From NCBI RefSeq assembly GCF_002101555.1, contig NZ_LQOL01000081.1:124001-188000 (forward strand): a stretch of DNA of 64,000 bases, given 5' to 3'. The notes beneath the pieces were generated by a model that saw only the letters and a list, made by a program, of their open reading frames with translations, ran no database searches and was not told where the DNA came from. The stretch is from Mycolicibacterium canariasense. GTDB lineage: Bacteria; Actinomycetota; Actinomycetes; Mycobacteriales; Mycobacteriaceae. A program made the translations under genes and the position numbers. Of the stretch, positions 63,563-64,000 are shown in pieces (the first letter of the stretch is position 1; every line of letters begins with the position of its first letter).

Positions 63563-63640
63563 CCGCTCCCCCGCCCACGCACACGCGACGCAACCACGCG
63601 GCCGCACCGGCACCACGGTCGGGCCGGCCCCCACCACAAC

Positions 63641-63659
63641 GCCCTTGATCGCCAAGGGC
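63641..63659 (+). terminator. Possible terminator after the DUF1707 gene
   Basis: GCCCTTG (63641-63647) pairs with CAAGGGC (63653-63659) across a 5-nt loop, followed by TTTCG. It is short but correctly placed between the DUF1707 gene and the next gene. The remaining bases from 63563 to 63787 show no other feature. Confidence 0.4.
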
Positions 63660-63787
63660 TTTCGCTGCTTTGTCGCGCACGCTGCCGGCAGGCGCAACGG
63701 CCCAAGTAGAATGCTTGTTACGACATAGTCAGTTGAAGTTCCATAGCCGAATTGGCTGACACCCCGACCCAACCCGATCGGAGTGCC

Positions 63788-64000
63788 ATGCTCGCCGTCC
63801 TGCTCGCCCACGCGGTCGCCACTGCGCTGGCGCCGCTTCTGGTGGCCAAGTGGGGTCGGAAGGCGTTCTACCCGCTATCGCTCGTCCCGCTGGGCTCACT
63901 GGTGTGGGTGGTGCGGAACTGGCCGGGCACAGATCACACGCCCACCCTGCACGTCCCGTGGGTGCCCGAGCTGTCGATGGACATCACGCTGCGGTTCGAT
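63788..64000 (+). CDS. mrpA: Mrp-type Na+/H+ antiporter subunit A, 5' end only
   Basis: The first 71 codons of a large membrane protein. MLAVLLAHAVATALAPLLVAKWGRKAFY is a first helix plus short loop, PLSLVPLGSLVWVVRNW a second helix, and VPWVPELSMDITLRFD the conserved start of the periplasmic loop in MrpA/MnhA and NuoL-like subunits. The gene continues past the window edge, where further mrp subunit genes would be expected. The assignment rests on this short stretch only. Confidence 0.7.
   Translation, partial: MLAVLLAHAVATALAPLLVAKWGRKAFYPLSLVPLGSLVWVVRNWPGTDHTPTLHVPWVPELSMDITLRFD

Noticed and set aside
63402-63811. Frames on the - strand near the right edge
   Set aside because: They overlap the DUF1707 gene and the mrpA start and are Arg/Gly/Ala-rich without motifs.

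Overview
The window is a 64 kb piece of a high-GC mycobacterial chromosome, most likely a rapid-growing Mycolicibacterium-type species. The evidence is two mycolic-acid cyclopropane-synthase-family genes, the glyoxylate/RamB block (aceA/icl1, ramB, lpdC, fadB2, umaA), a groEL2-type chaperonin with two CIRCE boxes, and a psd-pssA-AAA ATPase operon. From memory of the M. tuberculosis H37Rv order, positions 1-47,100 run backwards relative to roughly Rv0474 to Rv0435c, with several insertions. No search was run, so orthology rests on recognised motifs, lengths and order.

Layout. 1-8.9 kb: HTH regulator, DUF445 membrane protein, TetR regulator, a class III-like PPK2, a DUF559 nuclease-like gene bracketed by palindromes, umaA, fadB2, icl1 and an acyl thioesterase. 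8.9-14.8 kb: ramB and its partner gene, a membrane diguanylate cyclase, a deletion scar joining a TetR gene to a DapB-like oxidoreductase fragment, a small membrane protein and lpdC. 15-25.4 kb: a second mycolate methyltransferase, DUF779, an S9 peptidase, small and paired membrane proteins, a second PPK2, an aldehyde dehydrogenase, a DinB protein and a secreted protein with a pentapeptide-repeat tail. 25.5-34.3 kb: catabolic and accessory genes (SDRs, VOC, D-aminoacylase-like, two TetR genes with visible operators, an MpaB-type protein, an MHS transporter) and a second palindrome-bracketed DUF559 gene. 34.4-47.1 kb: groEL2, TetR, two SDR paralogues separated by three unrelated genes, then moeA2, psd, pssA and an AAA ATPase.

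47.2-62.5 kb is the most unusual part. It looks like a lipid or small-molecule biosynthetic cluster with two convergent arms. The + arm encodes a cytosolic-looking metzincin protease, a small beta-rich protein, a PapA5-like acyltransferase and a cytochrome P450. The - arm is eight tightly packed genes: a PEP-synthase-like phosphotransferase, a fatty-acyl-AMP-ligase fused to a nucleotidyltransferase, an acyl carrier protein, an NAD-dependent reductase, an NDP-kinase-like enzyme, an AfsA/ScbA-family (gamma-butyrolactone synthase) protein, a UbiA-type prenyltransferase and a GT1 glycosyltransferase. A near-identical 22-bp dyad (19/22) lies upstream of each arm, at the two outer edges of the cluster, which suggests joint control. 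The product is unknown; an acylated, glycosylated butyrolactone-like or isoprenoid-linked lipid is a reasonable inference.

The last kilobase and a half holds an SRPBCC protein, a DUF1707 membrane protein behind a perfect palindrome, and the start of an Mrp antiporter subunit A gene that runs off the edge.
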